DNA of 34,025 bases, taken from assembly GCA_947168405.1 (NCBI GenBank), contig CAMVLU010000007.1, forward strand, positions 1 through 34,025, read 5' to 3'. Below are positions 24,616 to 33,080 of the stretch, piece after piece. Within the stretch, counting starts at the first letter, position 1; each line of letters opens with the position of its first letter. The stretch comes from an uncultured Clostridia bacterium (GTDB lineage Bacteria > Bacillota_I > Bacilli_A > RF39 > UBA660). The notes below the pieces were generated by a model. The model worked only from the letters and a program-made list of their open reading frames with translations. It did not search any database and was not told the DNA's origin. Position numbers and translations under genes: made by a program.

Positions 24616-24643
24616 ATTATAATATTATCATATTTTTTGTAAA
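24616..24643 (-). promoter_or_regulatory. Sigma-A promoter of the 168-residue anchored protein gene
   Basis: TTTACA (24643-24638), a 16-bp spacer and TATAAT (24621-24616) on the minus strand, just after the stop of the CCA-adding enzyme gene. Confidence 0.5.
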
Positions 24644-24645
24644 TT

Positions 24646-25749
24646 TTAAAGATAATTTTTCTTTATATATTTAATTATATCTTTTTTATTATTTTTTAAA
24701 GTATTATATACTATTTCTTTTTCAATAGAAATATAAATACTATTTAAAAATTCATTTGGTTCTTTATTCAAAATATCACATATATCTTTTGCATTAATAT
24801 CAATATCTTTTTTAGATTTAATTGATAAATTATTATATATTTCTGTTATTGATTTTTTACTAATATTTTTGTTTATTCCCGCAAGTATATTAACATATAA
24901 ACCATATTTATATAATATATATGGATCTAAATTATTTAATTCATATACTTGATTGACTTTCTTTATTAATTCTTTTTCATGTTTAGTAAATTTATAGCAA
25001 TGAGAGTCAATCATAGACCATATGCCAATTAAATCTGTATAATCATTAATTCTCTCTAAATTAGTTAATTCTAAAGAATCTACTAAATCTAATTTTTTAA
25101 TTAATTCTATTCCATCTTTAGCATGAGGACTAGCAAATATTTTATCAAGTTCTATTTTCTTTCTTTCATAAGAAATATTTTTTAAATATAATTTTGTTTT
25201 AGAAATAGCATCAATAATATCTTTATCTAATTTAAAACCTAAAATAACTGAAAAGCGAATTGCTCGAAGTATTCTTAAAGCATCTTCCTTAAAACTTTTA
25301 TCACTTGGACTTATAGTTTTAATAATTTTCTTTTTTAATTCTTTTCTACCCTCTAACGGATCAATTATTTTACCATTTTTATCCATACAAATAGCATTTA
25401 TTGTGAAATCACGTCTTATTAAATCAGTTTCTAAATCATTTATATAAAATATACTACTTGGATGTCTATTATCCAAATAGTCAAGTTCTATTCGAAATGT
25501 AGTTACTTCAAACAAAATATTTTTATAAACTACTCTAACACTTCCATAGTTAGAATCTTCTCTTTTACCTCTTGTTATCGAAACATTTGAAAAAATATTT
25601 TTTATATCTTTAGGAGTTGCATTAGTAGTAATATCAATATCATAAGATTCTATTCCTAAAAGATAATCTCTTACATAACCTCCAACAACATAAGCTTTAT
25701 AACCATTATCTTCTATTTTATTTAAAAATTCTATTGCTAAATCTTTCAA
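24646..25749 (-). CDS. cca: CCA tRNA nucleotidyltransferase / poly(A) polymerase family
   Basis: Adds or repairs the CCA end of tRNAs. The N-terminal class II nucleotidyltransferase head has VVGGYVRDYLLG, the metal pair in YDIDI, a second acidic strand, then RRDFTINAI, DPLEGRKEL and DALRILRAIRF. About 368 residues; the C-terminal body and tail are AT-driven and weakly conserved. The start is ambiguous: GTG 25758 overlaps the ribosome site AGGTGA itself, while TTG 25749 is 5 nt after it and is preferred. HU lies upstream behind a strong terminator. Confidence 0.85.
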   Translation of the reverse strand: MKDLAIEFLNKIEDNGYKAYVVGGYVRDYLLGIESYDIDITTNATPKDIKNIFSNVSITRGKREDSNYGSVRVVYKNILFEVTTFRIELDYLDNRHPSSIFYINDLETDLIRRDFTINAICMDKNGKIIDPLEGRKELKKKIIKTISPSDKSFKEDALRILRAIRFSVILGFKLDKDIIDAISKTKLYLKNISYERKKIELDKIFASPHAKDGIELIKKLDLVDSLELTNLERINDYTDLIGIWSMIDSHCYKFTKHEKELIKKVNQVYELNNLDPYILYKYGLYVNILAGINKNISKKSITEIYNNLSIKSKKDIDINAKDICDILNKEPNEFLNSIYISIEKEIVYNTLKNNKKDIIKYIKKNYL

Positions 25750-25763
25750 TTTTATCACCTATA

Positions 25764-25795
25764 TTAAAAAACTAAAAAGTTTTCACTTTTTAGTT
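25764..25795 (-). terminator. Terminator of the HU gene
   Basis: A perfect 11-bp stem AACTAAAAAGT/ACTTTTTAGTT with a GAAA tetraloop, followed on the minus strand by TTTTT. It contains the HU stop codon. Confidence 0.85.
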
Positions 25796-26062
25796 AACTT
25801 TGTTTTTTAATTGAGTTCCAGCTTTGAATGTTACAGCATTACGTGCAGGAATTTTAACTTCAGCACCAGTTTGTGGATTACGTCCAGTTCTAGCAGCTCT
25901 TCTTGAAACACCAAAAGTTCCAAATCCAATTAGAGTTATTTTATCCCCTTTCTTTAATGCTTTTGTGATTGCATCAAATGTAGCATCAATTGCGCGATTT
26001 GCATCTGCTTTTGTTAGTCCAACACTTGTTGCAACAGCTTCTACTAATTCAACTTTTTTCAT
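25790..26062 (-). CDS. hup: HU-family DNA-binding protein
   Basis: A 90-residue histone-like protein. It starts MKKVELVEAVATSVGLTKAD, has GFGTFGVSRRAARTGRNPQTG for the DNA-bending beta arm with the conserved RNPQTG turn, and ends FKAGTQLKNKV. It compacts and bends DNA as a dimer. GGAGG lies 6 nt before ATG. The codon use is clearly less AT-driven than that of its neighbours, as expected for a highly expressed gene. A 20-bp perfect palindrome lies 28 nt upstream of the start. Confidence 0.96.
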   Translation of the reverse strand: MKKVELVEAVATSVGLTKADANRAIDATFDAITKALKKGDKITLIGFGTFGVSRRAARTGRNPQTGAEVKIPARNAVTFKAGTQLKNKVN

Positions 26063-26090
26063 TATGTTCCTCCTTTATTAGCGAATCTTT

Positions 26091-26110
26091 TAAGCATAAT
26101 ATTATGCTTA
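26091..26110. repeat. Perfect 20-bp palindrome in the HU leader/promoter region
   Basis: TAAGCATAAT followed by ATTATGCTTA, uninterrupted and symmetric. It lies between the divergence-free upstream gene and the HU start, and could be an operator or an mRNA hairpin. Confidence 0.6.
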
Positions 26111-26177
26111 CATATACAACTTATCATAAAACAATTTGAAAATCAACACTTTTCAATCAATTTTACAAAAATTATTT

Positions 26178-27011
26178 TTATTTTTTAGTTTTGGTAGTTT
26201 TATTTGTTTTCTTTTTTTGTGGTGTTTTAGCAGCTGTTTCATTTTTTTTAACAGTTGTTTTTTTTGATTCTGTTTTCTTAGTTACATTCTTTTTAGGTGC
26301 AGTTTTCTTTATAGTCTTTTTTGGTTTAGCAACAACATTCTTTTCAGCAACTAATTCTTCAGCACTTAAATCTTTGCTTTCCTTCTTTTCAATCTTTTTT
26401 ATAGGTACAACTTTTTCTTCATTTTCTTTTAAAATATAGAATAAAATTGTTATAATTATTACCATTATTACAGAAACAATAATATTACTTAATAAAATAT
26501 TAATTATAAAAATTGGTTCATATCCATTTAATGTAATTACTAAAAATACAATTGAGTTTAAAATCATTGCTCCAAGTAATCCAATAACTAATCCATATAA
26601 TTCTTTACCTAATTCTTTAAAATTAGTATACAAATATATTAAAGAACAATGTGATAAAATAAATGCTAAAACTGATGTTAATATTTTAGTTTCATCAACT
26701 TTGAATAATACATCAACATACATACCTTTATCTGGCATTAACGTCTGATTTCCTAAACTAACTATAAATGCATAACTAATGGTAATCAATAATTGAATAA
26801 CACTAGCAACCAAAATTCCTCTGTAAGCATCCCTTTTCCCTCCATAATTAAGGATTAACAAGGTACATAAAAATGTAAAAGGAAATGTTACAAAATCAAC
26901 CCCTATCGTAACATCTAAAAAGTTTGTATATTTAGCACCTACTATATTAGACACAATCAATAGAACCGCCAATAAACAAACAAAAAATGTTTTTTTAAAT
27001 TCTTTATTCAT
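26178..27011 (-). CDS. VUT/YhhQ-type (queuosine-precursor-like) transporter with lysine-rich tail
   Basis: Residues 1-200 form about six membrane helices. VSNIVGAKYTNF, VDFVTFPFTFLCTLLILNYGGKRDAYRGI correspond to the family's ANI-x-AxK and FPxxF...D...YG.k.A motifs of the VUT group, several of which import queuine-type precursors. The usual Asp before the YG segment is replaced here (LNYGGKRDA), so substrate choice is uncertain. Residues 215-277 are a disordered Lys/Thr/Ala tail (AKPKKTIKKTAPKK, KTPQKKKTNKTTKTKK), like a histone H1 tail, which normal family members lack. Own promoter with TATAAT; AGGAGG before ATG. Confidence 0.7.
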   Translation of the reverse strand: MNKEFKKTFFVCLLAVLLIVSNIVGAKYTNFLDVTIGVDFVTFPFTFLCTLLILNYGGKRDAYRGILVASVIQLLITISYAFIVSLGNQTLMPDKGMYVDVLFKVDETKILTSVLAFILSHCSLIYLYTNFKELGKELYGLVIGLLGAMILNSIVFLVITLNGYEPIFIINILLSNIIVSVIMVIIITILFYILKENEEKVVPIKKIEKKESKDLSAEELVAEKNVVAKPKKTIKKTAPKKNVTKKTESKKTTVKKNETAAKTPQKKKTNKTTKTKK

Positions 27012-27032
27012 TTTTCCTCCTATTATGTATTA

Positions 27033-27061
27033 ATTATATAATAGGATTATTTTCTTGTAAA
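27033..27061 (-). promoter_or_regulatory. Sigma-A promoter of the VUT-type transporter gene
   Basis: TTTACA (27061-27056), a 17-bp spacer and TATAAT (27038-27033) on the minus strand. It lies back to back with the plus-strand promoter at 27080. Confidence 0.65.
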
Positions 27062-27079
27062 GTAAATTTGAAAAATTTG

Positions 27080-27108
27080 TTGATAAAAATTACAATATTT
27101 GTTAAAAT
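27080..27108 (+). promoter_or_regulatory. Sigma-A promoter of the 101-residue membrane protein gene
   Basis: TTGATA at 27080-27085, a 17-bp spacer, and TAAAAT at 27103-27108 preceded by TGT. RNA would start near 27115. Confidence 0.65.
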
Positions 27109-27133
27109 ATATTAAGAATAGGAGTGATAAAAA

Positions 27134-27439
27134 ATGGATGCAATTATCTTTTTAATATTATTAGTAATAGTAATAATCTTCTTTAAGCGTTTTTCTAACA
27201 CAGTATTCTTTGTGGCAATATTTGATATACTGTTAAGAATACTAACTTTCTTTAAATATAATACATTTAAAGAAGTAAAAGATTTTTTAGGAAAATATGT
27301 TCCTGAAAACATTCCTCATATAATTGGAAAATATACAGAAGGAACAATATATAAAGTTTTACTATGGTTCTACGTAATAATAATGATAACATTCTTATAT
27401 TATGTAATACGTATATTTATCAAAAGAAAGAAATTTTAA
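27134..27439 (+). CDS. Small membrane protein of unknown function (101 aa)
   Basis: Three hydrophobic stretches: residues 3-18, about 23-40, and 73-93. The loop between the second and third (FKEVKDFLGKYVPENIPHIIGKYTEG) looks amphipathic. It ends in IKRKKF, so the C-terminus should be cytoplasmic. No family is recognised. It is the only plus-strand gene in this part, with its own promoter, an AGGAGTGAT ribosome site and a shared terminator, so it is real rather than a shadow of another frame. Confidence 0.7.
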   Translation: MDAIIFLILLVIVIIFFKRFSNTVFFVAIFDILLRILTFFKYNTFKEVKDFLGKYVPENIPHIIGKYTEGTIYKVLLWFYVIIMITFLYYVIRIFIKRKKF

Positions 27440-27467
27440 TTCTTTTTTTTGCAAAAAAATAAGAATT
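27438..27467. terminator. Bidirectional terminator between convergent genes
   Basis: A hairpin of AATTC-T run with A run-GAATT around GCAA. It has T runs on both strands and overlaps both stop codons. Confidence 0.65.
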
Positions 27468-29001
27468 ATTTTGTAATTCTTACTTTAACCCCTCTTATAT
27501 TAAAATACAATGTTACATTATCTACATTAATATTTGATGGTACTTCAAGAAGTGCTGTATTTTCTTCGTAGTTATCAGGTGTAATATCATTTATATCCAT
27601 AGCACTTGCAAAATTATCACTTTCAATATTTAAATAATTAAATATATTTTTTGGTGTTCCATCTCCATATTTTACTTTTAATATTTTTTTTACTCCTTTA
27701 GGAACAATAGTAACTTTTTCATCAGAGCAATTATCTTCCGTTATACATTTAGAATATACATATTCTTCTATATCTTTAAATTCTATACTATTAATAGAAA
27801 AACTACCATTTTTATAAAGAGTATCTTTTAAAGGAATACTACTTCCCATTTGATATGTTTTTAAATCTTTATTTTTAAATGTATATGGTTTTAACGAAAC
27901 ATCACGATAATATAAAATTGCTTCACCATTTACAACTTTTTTACCTCTATAAAGTTGTAAAATATAATCATTAGATTTCTTTTTGATTTCAAATATTAAT
28001 AGATATTCACCTTTACCATTTTTACCAATAACTTGTTTTTTAAAATAATTTCCTAAATCAATAAATTTACTTGCTTGAGTAGCCTTTGGATAAAAATAAT
28101 CATCCCCTATTTTGATTCTAGTATTTTCCATAGATATTTTTAAAGATTCTTCACTTTTATTTTCTATTTCAAAGGAAACTATTAAATAATTTTTATTATT
28201 TTTTATAACATTGCCAAATAAATCTTTATCGGTTATATATGAACCTAATACTTTATAATTAATAGAATCAATTTGAACAACATTACCTTCATTATAAACT
28301 CTTGCAACAACTAATTTATTAATGGCAATGATAGATCCTGTTATCAATGTAACTATAATTAAAAAAACAATTAATATATATGAATTTTCTTTTACATAAT
28401 ACATTAAATTTCTTTTTCTTCTTCTAACAAAGTTACCAACATTTTCTAAATCAAGTCCACTTCCAACTTCAATTTCTTCTCTATCTTCTTCAGTTATATT
28501 TAATTCTTTTAAATCTTTTTCAAAATTAAATTTTTTAACATTAAATCCAAATCCTCTTACAAAAGCAATTGTTAAAAAGAAATAATTTATATAATAAATA
28601 ACCATTGCAATATCCCTATAAATAACTATAGATTGATTAGATAAAGAATTATATTCTAAACTATTAAATGCACTTAACAGCACAATATATACAATAAACG
28701 AAATTGCATAAAATATTATTCCTAATAAGTAATATAATACTTTCTTTTCTTTTTGTTTCATCAATAAATATATTAACAAGAAAATTCCCATCAATAAAAT
28801 AGATACTATTATCATAAATGGATGAACATATGAAAGAGCCATATTTTCAATATAATTATAAGTTCCACTTATTAAATAATCTCCAAAAAACACATAAATA
28901 TTTCTTGATTTGATTAACAAATAAATTGCTATAACAAAAATAGTAATATGAATTACTTTAAAATATTTAATCAAAAATGCATAAGGTTTTCTAATTATCA
29001 T
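27466..29001 (-). CDS. Polytopic membrane protein with extracellular DUF4352-like domain
   Basis: A 511-residue protein with about four membrane helices in residues 10-155, a cytoplasmic segment with an EEDREEIEVGSG acidic part and an RRRKR cluster, another helix (about 207-230), then a long external region. NYLIVSFEIENKSEESLKIS followed by IKIGDDYFYP resembles the DUF4352/TelA-type beta-sandwich; this is a pattern match, not a proven homology. Function unknown. The start ATG 29001 has AGAGGA 5 nt upstream, and a TATACT at 29030-29025 may be its -10. It is convergent with the 101-residue membrane protein. Confidence 0.6.
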   Translation of the reverse strand: MIIRKPYAFLIKYFKVIHITIFVIAIYLLIKSRNIYVFFGDYLISGTYNYIENMALSYVHPFMIIVSILLMGIFLLIYLLMKQKEKKVLYYLLGIIFYAISFIVYIVLLSAFNSLEYNSLSNQSIVIYRDIAMVIYYINYFFLTIAFVRGFGFNVKKFNFEKDLKELNITEEDREEIEVGSGLDLENVGNFVRRRKRNLMYYVKENSYILIVFLIIVTLITGSIIAINKLVVARVYNEGNVVQIDSINYKVLGSYITDKDLFGNVIKNNKNYLIVSFEIENKSEESLKISMENTRIKIGDDYFYPKATQASKFIDLGNYFKKQVIGKNGKGEYLLIFEIKKKSNDYILQLYRGKKVVNGEAILYYRDVSLKPYTFKNKDLKTYQMGSSIPLKDTLYKNGSFSINSIEFKDIEEYVYSKCITEDNCSDEKVTIVPKGVKKILKVKYGDGTPKNIFNYLNIESDNFASAMDINDITPDNYEENTALLEVPSNINVDNVTLYFNIRGVKVRITK

Positions 29002-29044
29002 AATATTCCTCTATTCTTATAATTAGTATACTACAAATTGTTAT

Positions 29045-29080
29045 AAAAAAAAAGATATTTATTAAGAATATTTTTTTAAG
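29045..29080 (-). terminator. Possible terminator of the radical SAM operon
   Basis: On the minus strand an imperfect AT-only stem is followed by nine T (complement of 29045-29053). An AT palindrome at 29083-29102 is an alternative. The 165-nt gap to the stop at 29167 contains no ORF I can support. Confidence 0.4.
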
Positions 29081-29166
29081 TAATAAAAATTATAATTTTT
29101 ATAATTATTAATTATTTTATATCAAATTAAATATCTTGAATTATTAAACTATTTAAATACTTTAAA

Positions 29167-30417
29167 TTATCTTCTTATTTTTTTTATTTTAATTTCTTTT
29201 AAATTATATTCTTCTTCTTTTTCTTTAGCATATTCAAGCATCTCCAATAATTCTTCATGGCTATAACTACTACATTCATACGCACGATTTGCTTCGTCTG
29301 TTGTAATCCATAAATTATTAGAAAAATTATCTTTTAAATTATATAGAGGAGTATTAGGAATAATAGTTAAATGATAACTATAAAATTCAGTTGGATTTAA
29401 AGAACATACAAAATCAATACTGTTTTTCAATCCTTCAAAATCATCTCCTGGTAATCCTGTAATTAATTCAGCTCTCCATGGAATATTATTTTCGGATAAT
29501 TTAGGTAATTCATTTATAACCGAATACATATTATTTGATCTTAACCATTGAGGAACATTTATATTAGTGGTTTGAATACCTATTCTAATTTGACTAATAT
29601 TCGCATTTTTTAATAATTCTATCATTTCTGAATCAATAAATTCAGGTCGAAAATACAGTCCAATTTTTGTATTTGGAGCATATTTATTAAAATAACTTAA
29701 TACTACTTTTGCTCTTTTTTTACTTCCAGCAAAATTAGGATCTATTACAAATATTTGTTTAAAACCAAGCCTACCAATATTTTTTATTTCTTGTTCAACT
29801 ATATCTAAAGGAATATATGCAACTTTATGTCTTGTTTTATGACCACAATAGCCACAATTATATGCACATCCCCTACAAGTTTCATACCATAAAAAATCTC
29901 TATCATCAATGTAAGTATTTGTAAACAAAGGATTTTTTATTTGAATAGCATCTTCTACTTTTTCATGATATACATTTTCTTTGTTAAAAATATTTATATT
30001 ATTGTTAAAAAAATTTTTATCTTTCTTTCCATCTTTAATGTAATCACATAATCTTTTTAACGCTTCTTCTCCTTCTCCAATTATAAAATATTCTTTATCA
30101 AATTGATTTATATCCATAACTTCTACTTCAGGACCACCTATAACAATTTCTAGATTAGGATTTATTTCTTTTAATTTTTTATCTATATCAATAGTTGCAT
30201 GATTAACCCAAGAAAAATTTGATATACCAACTAAATCATAATTATTATTTATAACATTATAAACATCAAAATTTTCATATTCTTTTAAATCAATTGGTAT
30301 TATATCAACATTAATTTCATAACTTTTCAAATATTCTGCAAGTCTTAATACCGATAAAGAATATCTATTAGGATATTCAATCTGTCTACTATAAAAACTT
30401 ATTAAAGCGACTTTCAT
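29167..30417 (-). CDS. B12-binding-domain-type radical SAM enzyme
   Basis: 416 residues. The first 125 form a Rossmann-like cobalamin-binding-type domain (VALISFYS, YDLVGISNFSW, IVIGGPEVEV, YFIIGEGEEAL), though no DxHxxG cobalamin motif is seen. The radical SAM barrel follows, with the cluster C184-x3-C188-x2-C191 in RGCAYNCGYC and an extra Cys181. Later motifs are FRPEFID, RIGIQTTN and ELITGLPGDD. Members of this class methylate unreactive carbons or rearrange peptides, antibiotics or cofactors. The start lies 7 nt after the SPASM enzyme's stop with AGGTG ahead, so both are made together. Substrate unknown; a peptide is inferred from the neighbours. Confidence 0.85.
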   Translation of the reverse strand: MKVALISFYSRQIEYPNRYSLSVLRLAEYLKSYEINVDIIPIDLKEYENFDVYNVINNNYDLVGISNFSWVNHATIDIDKKLKEINPNLEIVIGGPEVEVMDINQFDKEYFIIGEGEEALKRLCDYIKDGKKDKNFFNNNINIFNKENVYHEKVEDAIQIKNPLFTNTYIDDRDFLWYETCRGCAYNCGYCGHKTRHKVAYIPLDIVEQEIKNIGRLGFKQIFVIDPNFAGSKKRAKVVLSYFNKYAPNTKIGLYFRPEFIDSEMIELLKNANISQIRIGIQTTNINVPQWLRSNNMYSVINELPKLSENNIPWRAELITGLPGDDFEGLKNSIDFVCSLNPTEFYSYHLTIIPNTPLYNLKDNFSNNLWITTDEANRAYECSSYSHEELLEMLEYAKEKEEEYNLKEIKIKKIRR

Positions 30418-30424
30418 ATTTCAC

Positions 30425-31723
30425 CTATAAAGAATGATATACATTCACCTTTCTCATATCTATTTTTTTTGTTTTCATTTCTTCTTTATACTCTTTTGGA
30501 CACAATGGATCTATATTTTTTATTTCACCATATTCAACTTTTTTTCTAACTTGACATCCTCCACGGCATGAAGAATGAATTTTACAATCTGAACAATCAT
30601 AACTACTAATTAATTTAATATAATCTCTTAATTCCTTTGAATGAAGTAAATAATCTAAAACACTAGAATAATCATAAATATTTCCAAGTAAAGTGTGATT
30701 CATAAGACAAGGAGTAATTCTTCCATCTGGATTAATTGTTAATAATTCTTGAGCACCTATACATCCCTTATTTTCTTCTATTCCAATTATAAAATCATAT
30801 AAAGAAGGATTGGATGCATTTGTTATTTTTAAATTATTGTCTTTTTCATTATCAATTACACCTTGAATCATCATAATTGCTTTATAATATTCATCTTTAA
30901 TACTTCCGTAATATCCAAGTTCATGTTCTTCACATCTTTCAGGATTAGCAAATTTCAATATATCAATATTATGTAATTTAGAAAAATCAATTAATTTTTT
31001 TACTTCTTCCTTTGTTATATTTGGATAATAAACTGGTTTAAAACAGATATTTAAATTACTATTATTTTTTAATTTGTGACTATATAAATTTTTTAAACCT
31101 AATAAAGCTTGTTTATAACTACCATTTCCTCTTGTTTTATCATTTTGTTTTTCATCACAACTATCTAAACTAATACTAACAGAAAAAATATCATTCGTTG
31201 TTAATAACTCACATACTTTATCTGTTAAACAAGTACCATTTGTTGCTAATGATAAAACCATTCCTAAATTTCTTCCATATTCGATATAATTTTTTAATCC
31301 ATCATAGTCAATAGTTGGTTCTCCTCCAGCTAAATGAACTCTCATAATTCCTAATTTATAAAAATCATCAAATATTTTTCTTACCATACATTTTTCCATT
31401 ATTGTATTACCTAAATATTTTTTATTATAACAATAGGTACAATTTTTATTACATTTTGATGTATAATCAAAATAAGCTTCTAATGGTACAAATATATCTT
31501 TTCCATAAATAGTATTATCAATATATCTTATATTATATTTACTAAGTTGTAATTCATTATATTCTTTATTAAATTGGTCTTTTAACTTATTATAATTATT
31601 ATTACTGATACATTCTACCAAACAATTATATAATTCCCCTTCATATATTCTAAAATATGATTGCTTATCTGGAACAAATATTAATATTCCATAATTTTCC
31701 TTTCTAATAACTACTTCTTTCAT
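30425..31723 (-). CDS. SPASM-domain radical SAM enzyme with RRE-like N-terminus (probable peptide maturase)
   Basis: 432 residues. Residues 1-70 (VVIRKENYGILIF, then alternating short strands and helices) resemble the PqqD-like peptide-recognition module that precedes the barrel in many RiPP maturases. The radical SAM site is C91-x3-C95-x2-C98 (CNKNCTYC), with AGGEP as the SAM glycine motif. The C-terminal SPASM part has CIGAQELLTINPDGRITPC, then CSDCKIHSSCRGGC and DPLCP, enough Cys for two auxiliary clusters. Relatives form thioether, C-C or epimer links in peptides. It overlaps the kinase/phosphatase gene by 20 nt, with AAAGGA 7 nt before the ATG. The RRE reading is inference; the radical SAM and SPASM calls are firm. 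Confidence 0.88.
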   Translation of the reverse strand: MKEVVIRKENYGILIFVPDKQSYFRIYEGELYNCLVECISNNNYNKLKDQFNKEYNELQLSKYNIRYIDNTIYGKDIFVPLEAYFDYTSKCNKNCTYCYNKKYLGNTIMEKCMVRKIFDDFYKLGIMRVHLAGGEPTIDYDGLKNYIEYGRNLGMVLSLATNGTCLTDKVCELLTTNDIFSVSISLDSCDEKQNDKTRGNGSYKQALLGLKNLYSHKLKNNSNLNICFKPVYYPNITKEEVKKLIDFSKLHNIDILKFANPERCEEHELGYYGSIKDEYYKAIMMIQGVIDNEKDNNLKITNASNPSLYDFIIGIEENKGCIGAQELLTINPDGRITPCLMNHTLLGNIYDYSSVLDYLLHSKELRDYIKLISSYDCSDCKIHSSCRGGCQVRKKVEYGEIKNIDPLCPKEYKEEMKTKKIDMRKVNVYHSL

Positions 31724-33080
31724 TTTTCATTCCTTTCAATACTTTAATATATTTTTTATGTATTTCTTTATCACTTTCATCACAATCGTTAGTTAATAAT
31801 CTTTTTTCAAAAAATGCAAGTCCATATAACAACCTATAAATAATTAAATTACGTATAATATCTTTATCACATTTATCAAATAAATTAGCATATTTTAAAT
31901 AATCTTCATAATTAGAATTTGGACTTTCTAATAAAAAACATGAGCATATTAACGTTGCTAATTGTAAATCTTTAGGATATTTTTTCATATTTTCAAAATC
32001 AATAATATGGATTTCATCATCTTCAATTAATAAATTAGAACGATGTAAATCATTATGAATTAACAGTCTATCTACTTTTTTTAAATAATTATTAAATTTT
32101 TCATCATTAATTAACTCTTGTAAATCCTCTTTGGCAAAATCAGTAAAAAGATTTTTTTGACAATTAAGTAAATCTTTTTTTATATTTCCATCAGGCGAAA
32201 AATCATTATCATATTTTTTTAATAATTTATTTAAAGTAGATACTTCTTTGAAAATATGAACTATATCATTATCTTTTAAATCTCCAAACTTATGTATACC
32301 ATCTAAATATTTCATTACTTTAGTTTGACCATACTCTGTATTATCCATTTGAATTACTGATGGAACATTCATTTTTTTATTTAAATAATTTAAAACGTCC
32401 ATTTCTAAATAATCGCTTAATTTTAAATGATTATTTTTAAATTTTACAATATATTTATTATCAAATGTTTCTATCATTTTAACTATAGCTGTTTTAGCAA
32501 TTGGAAAATCTACTATATTTAATTTACTCATTGGATTAATTATTTCAAAAATACTACCATTAGGAATATCAAATTGTGTATTTCTATATCGATTATTTAA
32601 TAAATTATACATACATCTGATAAAAGCTGCATGTGAAACGACAATATCATTTTGATTATCACATTGTAAATATTTTGATAAAAATAAAATTGCTCTTGCT
32701 TGATTTTCTTGCCATGTACTAGCATTTAAAATATCATTATAATCTCCTCTTTTAGAATATATTTCATATTCCTTGGGATATGCATATTTACAATAATCTT
32801 TAGTATTACCTTCAAGTATTCCAGCACTTACTTCTCTTAAATTAGGATCTATTTTAATTTTTTTATAGAAATTAATCTTATTCTTAATAATTTCAGCAGT
32901 TTCCATAGCTCGTTGTAAATTACTAGTATAAATATTCGTAATATTAATAAGTCTCGAAAAATCTTGATTTTTTAATTTTTCTATCCCATTTCTTGATAAT
33001 CCATAATTTTCATTACCTTGAATAACACCTATTTCATTTCCAATAGAAATACCATGTCTTACTAATGTTAATTTATTCAT
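31704..33080 (-). CDS. Fused histidine phosphatase and APH/choline-kinase-like kinase
   Basis: 458 residues. Residues 1-185 are a histidine phosphatase: LVRHGISIGN (His9), a conserved-type Arg in LQRAMETAE, an acid pair LREVSAGILEG, and the second His150 in VVSHAAF. Residues 190-445 are an aminoglycoside/choline-kinase-like fold: IVKFKNN as the nucleotide-binding start, catalytic HNDLHRSN (Asp344, Asn349), and IDFE (Asp361). Both active sites look complete, so the protein may add and remove phosphate on one small molecule or peptide. The start overlaps the stop of the 46-residue peptide gene, and its ribosome site is the G7 run at 33083-33089. The substrate is not known; alternatives are choline-type sugar decoration or resistance. 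Confidence 0.8.
   Translation of the reverse strand: MNKLTLVRHGISIGNEIGVIQGNENYGLSRNGIEKLKNQDFSRLINITNIYTSNLQRAMETAEIIKNKINFYKKIKIDPNLREVSAGILEGNTKDYCKYAYPKEYEIYSKRGDYNDILNASTWQENQARAILFLSKYLQCDNQNDIVVSHAAFIRCMYNLLNNRYRNTQFDIPNGSIFEIINPMSKLNIVDFPIAKTAIVKMIETFDNKYIVKFKNNHLKLSDYLEMDVLNYLNKKMNVPSVIQMDNTEYGQTKVMKYLDGIHKFGDLKDNDIVHIFKEVSTLNKLLKKYDNDFSPDGNIKKDLLNCQKNLFTDFAKEDLQELINDEKFNNYLKKVDRLLIHNDLHRSNLLIEDDEIHIIDFENMKKYPKDLQLATLICSCFLLESPNSNYEDYLKYANLFDKCDKDIIRNLIIYRLLYGLAFFEKRLLTNDCDESDKEIHKKYIKVLKGMKNERSSY

Noticed and set aside
26191-26439. Plus-strand 82-codon ORF rich in Phe and Val opposite the lysine tail
   Set aside because: It is the complement of the Lys/Ala/Thr-rich tail; composition artefact without a start signal.
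29083-29102. 20-bp palindrome made only of A and T downstream of the radical SAM operon
   Set aside because: Without any G or C it is likely by chance in DNA this AT-rich; mentioned only as an alternative terminator.
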